Shown here piece after piece: positions 8,322 through 16,602 of a stretch of DNA of 64,000 bases; position 1 is the first letter of the stretch; the number at the start of each line of letters is the position of its first letter. The notes beneath the pieces were generated by a model. That model had not been told where the DNA came from, did no database searches, and was given only the letters and a program-made list of their open reading frames with translations. Made by a program: the position numbers and the translations under genes. The DNA is from Streptomyces sp. NBRC 110035. Lineage in GTDB: Bacteria > Actinomycetota > Actinomycetes > Streptomycetales > Streptomycetaceae. Location: NCBI RefSeq assembly GCF_000829695.1, contig NZ_BBNN01000019.1, positions 1 to 64,000 on the forward strand, written 5' to 3'.

Positions 8322-9890
8322 ATGCCCCGTGGCGAAGCCACCGTCGGACGAGTGATGGCCCAGGTCGCGATGGTGATGAACCTCGACAAGTGCATCGGGT
8401 GCCACACCTGCTCGGTCACCTGCAAGCAGACGTGGACCAACCGCACCGGCGTCGAGTACGCCTGGTTCAACAACGTCGAGACCAAGCCCGGTGTCGGTTA
8501 CCCCCGCCGCTACGAGGACCAGGAGCAGTGGAAGGGCGGCTGGATGCTCGACAGGCGCGGTCGGCTGGTGCTGCGCTCCGGCGGCCGGGTCAAGCGGCTG
8601 CTGTCGCTGTTCTCCAACCCCGACCTGCCGTCCATCGAGGACTACTACGAGCCGGTCACCTACGACTACGACAACCTGATCACCGCCCCCGCCGGGCCCG
8701 ACATGCCCGTCGCCCGGCCCCGCTCGGTCCTCACCGGCAAGCCCACCGAGATCACCTGGGGGGCCAACTGGGAGGACGGACTCGGCGGTGCCCCTCAGAA
8801 CGCCGGCGCCGACCCCAACCTGTCGGGCGAGTGGGCCGAGAAGGTCAAGTTCGAGTTCGAGCAGACCTTCCTCTTCCACCTGCCCCGGCTGTGCGAGCAC
8901 TGCCTCAACCCCGCCTGCGTCTCCGCCTGCCCGTCGGGCGCCATGTACAAGCGGGTGGAGGACGGCATCGTCCTGGTCGACCAGGACAAGTGCCGCGGCT
9001 GGCGGATGTGCGTGACGGCGTGCCCGTACAAGAAGGTGTACGTCAACCACGCCACCGGCAAGGCCGAGAAGTGCACCTTCTGCTTCCCGCGCATCGAGGC
9101 CGGCCAGCCCACCGTCTGCTCCGAGACCTGCGTCGGCCGGCTGCGCTACCTCGGCCTGGTCCTGTACGACGCCGACCGTGTCGGTGAGGCGGCGGCCACC
9201 CCGGACGGGAGGGACCTGCTGGATGCCCAGCGCGACGTCTTCCTCGACCCGTCCGACCCCGGGGTGATCGCGGCAGCCCGCGCGTCCGGCATCCCCGAGG
9301 ACTGGCTGGACGCGGCCCGGCGCTCCCCGGTGCACGCGCTGGTGTCGAAGTACAGGGTGGCGCTGCCGCTGCACCCGGAGTACCGCACCCTGCCGATGGT
9401 CTGGTACGTGCCTCCGCTCTCTCCCGTGCTCGACGCGGTCGACGCGGCCGGCGGCAACCAGGACGACCCCGACCACGTCTTCGCCGCCGTCACCCGGCTG
9501 CGCATCCCGCTGGAGTATCTGGCGGAACTGTTCACCGCCGGGGACACCGATGTCGTCGCCGGGGTGCTGATGAAGCTCACCGCGCTGCGCTCGTACATGC
9601 GTGAGCGCACCCTCGGTGAGGAGGGCGACGAGGGTGCGCTGAAGGCCGTGGGACTCACCGCACGGGAGGCACAGGACCTGCACCGGCTGCTGGCCGTCGC
9701 CAAGTACGGGGACCGCTACGTCGTTCCCGCCGCCCACAAGGAGGACGCGGCGGCGATCTCCGCCGTGGAGGACCGCTGCCCCGTGGAGACCCCGGGCGAG
9801 GCAAAGGCCGGTGAAGGCCGCCGCGTCATGCTCGGTATCCCCTCCCTGCGACGCCGCACCACCGATGCTCCCGCCGGAGGCCGTCCGTGA
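8322..9890 (+). CDS. narH: Respiratory nitrate reductase, beta subunit
   Basis: Electron-transfer subunit of 522 residues carrying four iron-sulfur clusters. Cysteine groups are in order: CIGCHTCSVTC near residue 24, CEHCLNPACVSACPSG near residue 190, CRGWRMCVTACPYKK, where Trp replaces one Cys as in NarH proteins with a 3Fe-4S cluster, and CTFCFPRIEAGQPTVCSETC. The start ATG at 8322 lies one base after the narG stop with GGAG 10 bases upstream. An alternative ATG at 8355 (MAQVAMVMNLDK) would give the shorter N terminus common in the family. Confidence 0.96.
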   Translation: MPRGEATVGRVMAQVAMVMNLDKCIGCHTCSVTCKQTWTNRTGVEYAWFNNVETKPGVGYPRRYEDQEQWKGGWMLDRRGRLVLRSGGRVKRLLSLFSNPDLPSIEDYYEPVTYDYDNLITAPAGPDMPVARPRSVLTGKPTEITWGANWEDGLGGAPQNAGADPNLSGEWAEKVKFEFEQTFLFHLPRLCEHCLNPACVSACPSGAMYKRVEDGIVLVDQDKCRGWRMCVTACPYKKVYVNHATGKAEKCTFCFPRIEAGQPTVCSETCVGRLRYLGLVLYDADRVGEAAATPDGRDLLDAQRDVFLDPSDPGVIAAARASGIPEDWLDAARRSPVHALVSKYRVALPLHPEYRTLPMVWYVPPLSPVLDAVDAAGGNQDDPDHVFAAVTRLRIPLEYLAELFTAGDTDVVAGVLMKLTALRSYMRERTLGEEGDEGALKAVGLTAREAQDLHRLLAVAKYGDRYVVPAAHKEDAAAISAVEDRCPVETPGEAKAGEGRRVMLGIPSLRRRTTDAPAGGRP

Positions 9891-10678
9891 CCCCGCTGCG
9901 CGCCCTGATCCGTCCCTCCGCCCGCCGCCGCCCCGCGCCGATGACGCCCGAGGAGACGGAGCAACGAGCCCTGCTGCTGCGGCTGGTGTCGCTGCTGCTG
10001 CAGTACCCGGACGCCGAGCTCGCCGCCGCCCGGCGGGTGCTCGCCGCCACCGTCGAGGCGCTGGAGCCGTCGCCCGCCGCCGAGCGCCTGGCCGAGTTCA
10101 CCGCCTGGTTCACCGGCCAGGAGCCGGACGCTCTCCAGCGGCACTACGTCGAGACCTTCGACCTGCGCCGCAGGAGCAGCCTCTATCTCACCTACTACCT
10201 GCACGGCGACACCCGCCGCCGGGGCATGGCCCTGCTGACGCTGGCCCAGCGGTTCCGTGCGGCGGGCTGGGACACCGACGGCGGCGAACTCCCCGACCAC
10301 CTCCCCGTCGTCCTGGAGTTCGCCTCGCTCGCCGGGCCGGGTGCCGGCGAGGCACCGCTGCGGCAGCACCGCCGCGGCCTGGAACTGATCCACCACGCGC
10401 TGACCGACTCGGACTCGCCCTACCGGCACGTGCTGGCCGCGCTGCTCACCCTGCTCCCGCCGCCCACCGGGGCCGACCTGCGGGCGGTGGCCGAACTCGC
10501 CGCCCAGGGCCCACCCGACGAGGACGTGGGCCTCGACCCTTACGGGGCCGGGGAGTTCGCGCCGCCGGACGCGCTCGTCCCGCCCGCGCAGGCCGACCCC
10601 ACGTTCGTGCCGCCGGTGCCGTCGCCGCCCGTCCAGGTCCCGCCCGTCCCGCCCCGCCGTCCCGAAGGTTCGCGATGA
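9887..10678 (+). CDS. narJ: Nitrate reductase molybdenum cofactor assembly chaperone
   Basis: Protein of 263 residues of the NarJ/TorD-type chaperone family, needed to insert the molybdenum cofactor into NarG. The core shows LLLRLVSLLLQYPDAEL and the family segment HYVETFDLRRRSSLYLTYYL followed by GDTRRRG. The last 40 residues form a Pro-rich tail (VPPVPSPPVQVPPVPP) with no obvious role. The GTG start overlaps the narH stop codon (GTGA), which implies translational coupling. Confidence 0.93.
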   Translation: MTPLRALIRPSARRRPAPMTPEETEQRALLLRLVSLLLQYPDAELAAARRVLAATVEALEPSPAAERLAEFTAWFTGQEPDALQRHYVETFDLRRRSSLYLTYYLHGDTRRRGMALLTLAQRFRAAGWDTDGGELPDHLPVVLEFASLAGPGAGEAPLRQHRRGLELIHHALTDSDSPYRHVLAALLTLLPPPTGADLRAVAELAAQGPPDEDVGLDPYGAGEFAPPDALVPPAQADPTFVPPVPSPPVQVPPVPPRRPEGSR

Positions 10679-11433
10679 ACGCCTCCGCAGCCGACCTCCT
10701 CCTGTGGGTCGCCGTCCCCTACGTCTGCTTCGCCGTGTTCGCCGTCGGCCACGTCTGGCGCTACCGGCAGGACCAGTTCGGCTGGACCTCGCGCACCAGC
10801 CAGCTCCTGGAGCACCGCTGGCTGCGCTGGGGCAGCCCGCTCTTCCACCTCGGCGCGTTCATGGTGATCGGCGGGCACGTCGTGGGGCTCGCCGTCCCGG
10901 CGTCGTGGACCGAGGCCGTCGGCATCGACGAGCACACCTACCACAACGTCGCCGTGTGGGCGGGTTCGGTGGCCGGCGTCGCCATGGTCGTCGGGCTGGG
11001 CATGCTGTCCGCCCGGCGGTTGCTGGCCCCGCGGATCCGCCCCACCACCGACCGCAGTGACAAGGTTCTCTTCCCGCTGCTCGCGGCGACCGTCCTGCTC
11101 GGCATCGCCGCCACCGCCGCGCACAACGTCCTCGGAGAGGGCTACGACTACCGCTCCACCCTCTCCGTCTGGTTCCGCGGCCTGTTCGCTCTCACCCCGA
11201 AGCCCGAGGCGATCTCCGGCGCCCCGCTGCTCTTCCAGCTGCACGCCCTGACCGCCTGCCTGCTCTTCGCGGCCTGGCCGTTCACCCGCCTGGTGCACGT
11301 GTGGAGCGCGCCGATCGGCTACCTCATCCGCCCGTACGTGGTCTACCGCCGCCGCACCGGCCGCCCGGTTGCCGCCGCCGCGCCGGGCACCCGGCGGCGG
11401 TCCCGTACCCGCCCCTCCGGGCGTGCGGCGTGA
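10675..11433 (+). CDS. narI: Respiratory nitrate reductase, gamma subunit (cytochrome b)
   Basis: Membrane cytochrome b subunit of 252 residues with five hydrophobic segments. It oxidises quinol and passes electrons to NarH. Conserved histidines for the two b haems are visible in FAVGHVWRYRQD, LFHLGAFMVIGGHVVG and the C-terminal LLFQLHALTACLLFAAWPFT followed by RLVHVWS. The ATG overlaps the narJ stop codon (ATGA). The Arg-rich C-terminal tail is cytoplasmic. The narI stop is in turn overlapped by the next gene, extending the coupled operon. Confidence 0.95.
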   Translation: MNASAADLLLWVAVPYVCFAVFAVGHVWRYRQDQFGWTSRTSQLLEHRWLRWGSPLFHLGAFMVIGGHVVGLAVPASWTEAVGIDEHTYHNVAVWAGSVAGVAMVVGLGMLSARRLLAPRIRPTTDRSDKVLFPLLAATVLLGIAATAAHNVLGEGYDYRSTLSVWFRGLFALTPKPEAISGAPLLFQLHALTACLLFAAWPFTRLVHVWSAPIGYLIRPYVVYRRRTGRPVAAAAPGTRRRSRTRPSGRAA

Positions 11434-12065
11434 GCCGCGAACCGGACACCGCTCCTCCGGCGGTGTCCGCCGGCCCGGCCCGCCCGACCGGCGCGGGCCG
11501 GCGGGCCAGCGGGGACATGCCGGTCACCGGGACCGTCGGCCGGCCCGCCTCGTTCCGGCTCACCGTGGACGACTGGCGGACGCCGACGGATCCGTCGTAC
11601 GTGCCGGCGTGCGGCATCAGCCCGGTCGTCGGCTGCGGCAGTGTCATGTCCGGTCCGCAGAAGAGCCTGTTCGGCTTTCCCGTCATGCTGCTCGGACGGG
11701 GCGCGTTCGCCGCCGTGGCCGCCCTGGGCGTCGCCGCCCTCACCGGCACCCGCTTCCACCGGGCACGGTGGCTCGCGCGGGGCACCGGGGCGGCGGCCGG
11801 CGTGGTCTTCGTCCACTGGCCGACCGCTCAGTCACTGCACGAACTCGACAAGCTCCGTCCCTCCTGTGCCGTGGCCTGGGTCGTCACCATCGCCCTGTTC
11901 CGGTACGTCGCCGTGCACTGCCTGGACCGGGGCCTCGTCCCGGCGCCCCGGCTGGTGCGGGAGGTCGTCCGGGACACGCACCGGATGCTGCCGGGCGCCT
12001 GGTACGGCGTGGTCGCCGTACTCGTCCCCACCCGCTTCCGGCCGTACCGGAGCACCTTGCCGTAG
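11430..12065 (+). CDS. VKOR-family membrane protein coupled to narI, CXXC degenerate
   Basis: Protein of 211 residues with a VKOR (vitamin K epoxide reductase/DsbB-like) domain from about residue 55. Family landmarks are CGISPVVGCGSVMSGPQKSL with the loop cysteines Cys61 and Cys69, LFGFPVMLLG, VFVHWPTAQSL and four or five transmembrane segments. The redox CPYC motif of the quinone-reducing centre reads RPSC (Arg143 to Cys146), so its first Cys is missing. The GTG start at 11430 overlaps the narI stop, so it is the fifth gene of the nar operon. VKOR proteins exchange electrons between thiols and quinone. With half the active site gone the protein may be inactive or may have another job. The N-terminal 50 residues are disordered-looking. 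Confidence 0.8.
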   Translation: MSREPDTAPPAVSAGPARPTGAGRRASGDMPVTGTVGRPASFRLTVDDWRTPTDPSYVPACGISPVVGCGSVMSGPQKSLFGFPVMLLGRGAFAAVAALGVAALTGTRFHRARWLARGTGAAAGVVFVHWPTAQSLHELDKLRPSCAVAWVVTIALFRYVAVHCLDRGLVPAPRLVREVVRDTHRMLPGAWYGVVAVLVPTRFRPYRSTLP

Positions 12066-12213
12066 TGCTCGGACTCCCCCGGTCCGTCACCGGGCCGGAT
12101 GCGCGGATCCCCGCCGATCAGTACGGTGACGTCCGGGTGTTCGACCTTGGAGACCCTGGAGAGAGTGGCCCGACCGCCGATGGCGCGGGTCACCGGGTGG
12201 TGGAGGCGGCGGC

Positions 12214-13017
12214 ATGGCCGGCAAGAAGGTGACGAAGCTGTCCCGTGCGGCGTACGAGAGCGAGCTGCTGCGGCTGCAGACGGAGCTGGTGAAGCTCCAG
12301 GAGTGGGTGCGGGCGGAGGGGGCCCGGCTGGTCGTCGTCTTCGAGGGCCGGGACGCCGCGGGCAAGGGCGGCACCATCAAGCGGGTCACGGAGCACCTCA
12401 ACCCGCGCGTGGCACGCATCGCGGCCCTGCCCAGGCCGACCGAGCGCCAGCGCACCCAGTGGTACTTCCAGCGCTATGTCGAGCACCTGCCGGCCGCCGG
12501 CGAGATCGTGCTGTTCGACCGCTCCTGGTACAACCGCGCCGGCGTCGAGCGGGTCATGGACTTCTGCACGAAGGAGGAGTACCAGCGCTTTCTGCGCCAG
12601 TGCCCGATCTTCGAGCGGATGCTGGTGGAGGACGGGATCCTGCTGCGCAAGTACTGGTTCTCGGTGAGCGACACCGAGCAGGAGGCACGGTTCCGCAAGC
12701 GGCTGGAGGATCCGCTGCGCCGCTGGAAGCTGTCGCCGATGGACCTCGAGTCGATCAACCGCTGGGAGGCGTACTCCCGGGCCAAGGACGCGATGCTGGT
12801 GCACACCGACATCGCCGAGGTGCCGTGGTACATCGTGGAGAGCGACGACAAGCGCCGCGCGCGACTGAACATGATCGCCCACCTGCTGGGCACGGTGCCC
12901 TACCAGGAGGTGGAGCCGCCGGTCATCGAGCTGCCGGAGCGTCCGCCGTCCACCGGCTACCAGCGCCCGCCCCGCGACCTCCAGACGTACGTCCCGGACC
13001 ACACGGCCGGGCTCTGA
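12214..13017 (+). CDS. ppk2: Polyphosphate kinase 2 family protein
   Basis: Protein of 267 residues, matching class I PPK2 (polyphosphate:nucleotide phosphotransferase). Walker A is GRDAAGKGG (residues 45-53), the Walker B region is LFDRSWYNRAGVE with Asp102, and family blocks RTQWYFQRYVEHLPAAGEIV and LRKYWFSVSDTEQE are present. These enzymes make GTP or ATP from NDP and polyphosphate, useful as an energy buffer when respiration is limited. GTGGAGGCGGCGGC precedes the ATG. It lies 149 bases after the nar operon in the same direction, with no DosR-like box seen in front of it. Nucleotide preference cannot be read from the sequence. Confidence 0.93.
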   Translation: MAGKKVTKLSRAAYESELLRLQTELVKLQEWVRAEGARLVVVFEGRDAAGKGGTIKRVTEHLNPRVARIAALPRPTERQRTQWYFQRYVEHLPAAGEIVLFDRSWYNRAGVERVMDFCTKEEYQRFLRQCPIFERMLVEDGILLRKYWFSVSDTEQEARFRKRLEDPLRRWKLSPMDLESINRWEAYSRAKDAMLVHTDIAEVPWYIVESDDKRRARLNMIAHLLGTVPYQEVEPPVIELPERPPSTGYQRPPRDLQTYVPDHTAGL

Positions 13018-13149
13018 CCCGGGACCGGACGACGTGACCGGGTGACGCCCCCGGCTGTCCGGGCCTTCACCCTCTTCGTGCATGATCGGTGCCAGCCCCT
13101 CGACCTTCATGACGGGGAGGCGACCCACCGGACCTCGAAGGAGATGGCC

Positions 13150-13917
13150 TTGTCCCTCTGGGAGGCGCTGGCGGTCTTCGCCGCCGGAATCGGCGCCGGC
13201 ACCATCAACACCATCGTCGGCTCGGGCACGCTGATCACGTTTCCCGTCCTGCTCGCCACCGGGCTGCCCCCGGTGACCGCCACCGTGTCCAACGCCCTCG
13301 GGCTGATCCCCGGTTCGGTCAGCGGCGCCATAGGCTACCGGGCGGAACTCAGGGGCCGGCGCCGTCTCGTCCTGCGGCTCGGCGCGGCCTCGGTGGTCGG
13401 CGGACTCGCCGGGGCGATGCTGCTGCTCACGCTCCCCGCGACCGCCTTCGAGACGATCGTCCCCGTGCTGGTCGCGCTCGCGCTGGTCCTCGTCGTGCTC
13501 CAGCCCCGTATCTCCGCCCGCGTCCAGCGCCGCCGTGCGCGCACGGGCACGGCCGCCAAGGCCGACGGCGGCCCCGTCCTCTTCGGCGGGCTCCTGCTCG
13601 CCAGCGTCTACGGCGGCTACTTCACGGCGGCCCAGGGGATCATCTACCTCTCCCTGATGGGCATGCTGCTCGACGACACCCTCCAGCGTCTGAACGCCGT
13701 CAAGAACGTCCTCTCCGCCGTCGTGAACAGCATCGCGGCCCTGTTCTTCCTGTTCGTCGCCGACTTCGAGTGGACCGCCGTCCTGCTCATCGCCGTGGGC
13801 TCGGCGATCGGCGGCCAGGTCGGCGCGAAGGTGGGGCGCCGGCTTTCCCCGCGCATCCTGCGGACCTTCGTCCTCGTGGTCGGTACCGTCGCCATCGTCC
13901 AACTGCTCCTGCGCTGA
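13150..13917 (+). CDS. TauE/SafE-type (TSUP) membrane permease
   Basis: Hydrophobic protein of about 255 residues with some eight transmembrane segments in two related halves. The family motif GIGAGTINTIVGSGTLITFP lies in the first helix pair, followed by TATVSNALGLIPGSVSGAIG, and the second-half repeat contains ASVYGGYFTAAQGIIYLSLM. Members export sulfite, organosulfonates or other small anions; the substrate here is unknown. GAAGGAG abuts the ATG at 13144 with no spacing, but stands six bases before the TTG at 13150, so TTG is preferred; the difference is two residues. It lies 130 bases after ppk2. Confidence 0.85.
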   Translation: MSLWEALAVFAAGIGAGTINTIVGSGTLITFPVLLATGLPPVTATVSNALGLIPGSVSGAIGYRAELRGRRRLVLRLGAASVVGGLAGAMLLLTLPATAFETIVPVLVALALVLVVLQPRISARVQRRRARTGTAAKADGGPVLFGGLLLASVYGGYFTAAQGIIYLSLMGMLLDDTLQRLNAVKNVLSAVVNSIAALFFLFVADFEWTAVLLIAVGSAIGGQVGAKVGRRLSPRILRTFVLVVGTVAIVQLLLR

Positions 13918-14114
13918 ACCGCCACATGGCGCCACTTGACACCGTCCGGCACCACTCCATGGCCTCCAAGGCTTCACGAGCAGGCAGGGCGCCCCCACGA
14001 ACCGAGTCATCCTCTTCACGTTTCCGCAGGCAGGAACACCAGACTCGGACCCTCCGTCCCGCAAAGCGCCACCCGGGCTTGCGTGTGGCGCCATCGTGAT
14101 GTCACGACGACGCC

Positions 14115-14633
14115 ATGGATCTCACCCCGTACGTCGACACCATCCGCCGCGAACTCGCGGTGGCCGCCGAGGCCGGCGGCGACGAAGCCCGCGAGCTGGC
14201 CGAGAGGCTCACCGCTCCCCTGGGGTCGGCGGCCCGACTGACCCTGCTCAACGTGCTCTCCGCCGCGATGGACGAGATCACCCGTGAACTCGCTCCCGGC
14301 TCGGTCGACGTACGGCTGCGCGGGCTCGACCCCGACTTCGTGGTGACACCGCCGCCCACCGACGACGGCGCCCCCGCGGAGCCGGCCGCGCCCGTGGAAC
14401 CGCCCAGGGCACCGGCCCCGGCCGACGGCGACGAGGGCGGCACCGCCCGCGTCAACCTCCGCCTGCCGGCCCACCTCAAGGCCCGTGCAGAGGAGGCCGC
14501 GGCCCACGAGGGCCTGTCGGTCAACGCGTGGCTGGTGCGCGCCGTGTCGGCCGCGGTCGACGGCGGCACCCGGCCACGCACGACGGAGACGACCAGGACC
14601 GTCGGGCAGAGCTTCACGGGCTGGGTGCGCTGA
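14115..14633 (+). CDS. Ribbon-helix-helix (HicB-antitoxin-like) DNA-binding protein
   Basis: Protein of 172 residues. The N-terminal 65 residues are helical, a Pro/Ala-rich linker follows, and the C-terminal part (about residues 108-150) is a ribbon-helix-helix domain: RVNLRLPAHLKARAEEAAAH and EGLSVNAWLVRAVSAAV. Streptomyces proteins of this type usually precede a DUF4097 gene and an ABC exporter, exactly the (damaged) arrangement found next, and probably regulate them. No toxin gene is adjacent, so a toxin-antitoxin role is unsupported. The ribosome site before the ATG is weak. The 197 bases between this gene and the permease show no other feature. Confidence 0.75.
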   Translation: MDLTPYVDTIRRELAVAAEAGGDEARELAERLTAPLGSAARLTLLNVLSAAMDEITRELAPGSVDVRLRGLDPDFVVTPPPTDDGAPAEPAAPVEPPRAPAPADGDEGGTARVNLRLPAHLKARAEEAAAHEGLSVNAWLVRAVSAAVDGGTRPRTTETTRTVGQSFTGWVR

Positions 14634-14716
14634 CTGCGCCCCACCCGCACCACCCCACCGCGCCACTCCACCCCATCAGCGGGGACGGTCCGAAGACCCA
14701 AGAGGACGGGACAGCC

Positions 14717-15356
14717 ATGCCTTCTTTCGACACTTCCGAACCGATCTCGGCCACGGCGCGCGTGGAGGCCGGTTCCATCCGGTTCACCGCGGGCGACCGA
14801 GCGGACACCGTCGTCGAGGTGCACCCCCGCGCCCCGAAACGGACCAGGACGTCCGGGCGGCCGACCAGACCGAGGTCACGTACGCGAGCGGCGTACTGAC
14901 CGTCAGGACCCCCCAAGCCCAACCTGCTCGGCCGTACCGGCACCGTCGACGTGACGGTCGAACTGCCCGCGGGCTCGCGCGTCGACATGACCGGCGCCTG
15001 GGCCCAGGTGCTCGGCGAGGGCCGGCTCGGCGAGGTCCGTGTGAAGGTCTCGTCCGGCGACGTCCGCCTCGACACGACCGGGCCGCTGCAGCTGACCGCG
15101 TCGCACGGCTCGATCACCGTGGAGCGGGTCGAGGGCACGGCCGAGATCACCACCAGCTCCGGCAGCCTGCGCGTCGGCCCGGTCGACGGCCCCGCCGTCC
15201 TGAAGAACTCGCACGGCACCACGACCGTCGGCGCCGCGACCGGCGAACTGCGGGTGAGGGGCGCCAACGGCGACATCGAGATCCGGCGCGCCGAGGACTC
15301 GGTCACCGCCACCACCGCCCACGGCACCTTGCGCGTGGGCGAAGTGGCCTGCGGCA
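14717..15356 (+). pseudogene. DUF4097-family protein gene, frameshifted and truncated
   Basis: The start MPSFDTSEPISATARVEAGS and the beta-repeat core (VELPAGSRVDMTGAWAQVL, SGDVRLDTTGPLQLTASHGS) are typical of DUF4097 adhesin-like proteins. The frame changes near 14838, so that ETDQDVRAADQTEVTYASGV is read one frame off, and changes back near 14912; the original frame meets a stop at 14897-14899. Both changes lie near C-rich runs. The C-terminal third is missing: after RVGEVACGTV (about 15356) the sequence jumps into the end of an ATPase gene. This is either real decay or, for the two compensating shifts, sequencing error. Confidence 0.7.
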
Positions 15357-15612
15357 CGGTTTCACCGACCCGGCCGCGTACCGGTCGGCCGCCGTCGCCC
15401 TGCGCGAGGCCACACGGGACGACGAGGCGCTGGCCCTGCGGATCTCCAGCAGCGGCAGCCAGCGCGAGCTGCGCTCCGTCCTCGACCGGCTGGACCCGGC
15501 CGGCATCGAGGCGGACGAGCTGACCGTGCACACCCCCGACCTCGACGACGTGTTCTTCGCCCTGACCGGCCCGGCCGACGTCACCGACCAGCCCAAGGAG
15601 AACGTCCGACGA
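15357..15612 (+). pseudogene. C-terminal remnant of an ABC transporter ATPase (DrrA-like)
   Basis: Only the last 85 or so codons remain: FTDPAAYRSAAVALREATRD through DELTVHTPDLDDVFFALTG, the typical tail of daunorubicin-resistance-type ATPases. The whole nucleotide-binding domain (Walker A, ABC signature, Walker B) is absent, so a deletion fused the DUF4097 gene to this tail. The stop codon that should end it at 15610-15612 reads CGA in place of the expected TGA, so the frame runs on. Confidence 0.72.
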
Positions 15613-15647
15613 GCACCCTCTCCCTCGCCCTCCGCGACTCGAACACG

Positions 15648-16394
15648 ATGCTGCGCCGCAACCTGCTGCACGCGCGCCGCTACCCGTCCATGACCCTGAA
15701 CCTGCTGCTCACGCCGATCATGCTGCTGCTCTTCGTCTACGTCTTCGGCGGCGTGATGAGCGCGGGCATCGGCGGCGGCGCCGACCGCTCCGAGTACATC
15801 GCCTACATCGTCCCGGGCATCCTGCTGATGACCATCGGCAGCACCGTCATCGGGGCCGCGGTGTACATCTCCATGGACATGACCGAGGGCCTCGTCGCCC
15901 GCTTCCGCACCATGGCGGTCCACCGCGGTTCCGTGCTCGTCGGGCGCGTCGCCGGCAGCGTGCTGCAGGCGGTCGTCGGCGTGGTCCTCGTCGGTGCCGT
16001 CGGCGTGGCCATCGGCTTCCGGTCCACCGACGCCACGGCCCTGGAGTGGCTGGCGGCGTTCGGGCTGCTCGCGCTGTTCGCCCTGGCGTTCACCTGGATC
16101 GCGGTCGGCATGGGCCTGGTCGGCCCGAACGCCGAGGCAGCCAGCAACAACGCGATGCCGCTGATCTTCCTGCCGCTCGTCTCCAGCGCCTTCGTCCCGG
16201 TCGGCGCGATGCCGTGCTGGTTCCGGCCCGTCGCCGAGTACCAGCCCTTCACCCCGGCCATCGAGACCCTGCGCGGACTGCTGCTCGGCACCCAGATCGG
16301 CAACAACGGCTGGATCGCGATCGCCTGGTGCGTCGGCCTGTCCGTCCTCGGTCACCGCTGGTCGAAGGCGGTGTTCGGCCGCGACCCGAAGTGA
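15648..16394 (+). CDS. ABC-2-type transporter permease (start codon probably lost)
   Basis: Permease of 248 residues from the first available ATG, with six hydrophobic segments: NLLLTPIMLLLFVYVFGGVM, YIVPGILLMTIGSTVIGAAV, a conserved MTEGLVARFRTMAVHRGSVL loop and a final VGLSVLGHRW end. Family members continue upstream as STLSLALRDSNTMLRRNL, encoded here from 15612, but the expected ATG at 15609-15611 is ACG, and no ribosome site precedes the ATG at 15648. The partner ATPase is also deleted, so this permease is unlikely to work in transport. It normally exports drugs or lipids with a DrrA-type ATPase. Confidence 0.7.
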   Translation: MLRRNLLHARRYPSMTLNLLLTPIMLLLFVYVFGGVMSAGIGGGADRSEYIAYIVPGILLMTIGSTVIGAAVYISMDMTEGLVARFRTMAVHRGSVLVGRVAGSVLQAVVGVVLVGAVGVAIGFRSTDATALEWLAAFGLLALFALAFTWIAVGMGLVGPNAEAASNNAMPLIFLPLVSSAFVPVGAMPCWFRPVAEYQPFTPAIETLRGLLLGTQIGNNGWIAIAWCVGLSVLGHRWSKAVFGRDPK

Positions 16395-16602
16395 CCGCGC
16401 GGACGGCCTCCCGCGGTTCGTCCCACCTGCCCGGGGGCGGCGTACTCCGACACCGCGTCGGTGTACGCCGCCTCTCCGGCGTTCTCGACGCCCACCCCGG
16501 CGCAGACCTCGAACAGGGCCTTCCCGGGCCTCTCCCAGGACCCCTGGGGCGCTCCAGGCGCAGCACCTCGTGCGTGAACGAGCGCCGGGGCCGACGGACC
16601 GG
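16395..16602. other. Short gap with no clear gene
   Basis: Between the permease stop and the acyltransferase stop. A minus-strand open frame (16352-16606) reads coding-like in places (LFEVCAGVGVENAGEAAY), which could be the tail of a lost gene, but I cannot assign it to a family. Confidence 0.3.

Noticed and set aside
4652..8485. Open frame of 1277 codons antisense to narG
   Set aside because: It is a mirror of the strongly conserved narG frame in GC-rich DNA; its product is low in complexity and has no ribosome site or family features.
14115..14633. Toxin-antitoxin module based on the HicB-like protein
   Set aside because: No small toxin gene lies on either side; the neighbours are a permease and the DUF4097/ABC remnants.
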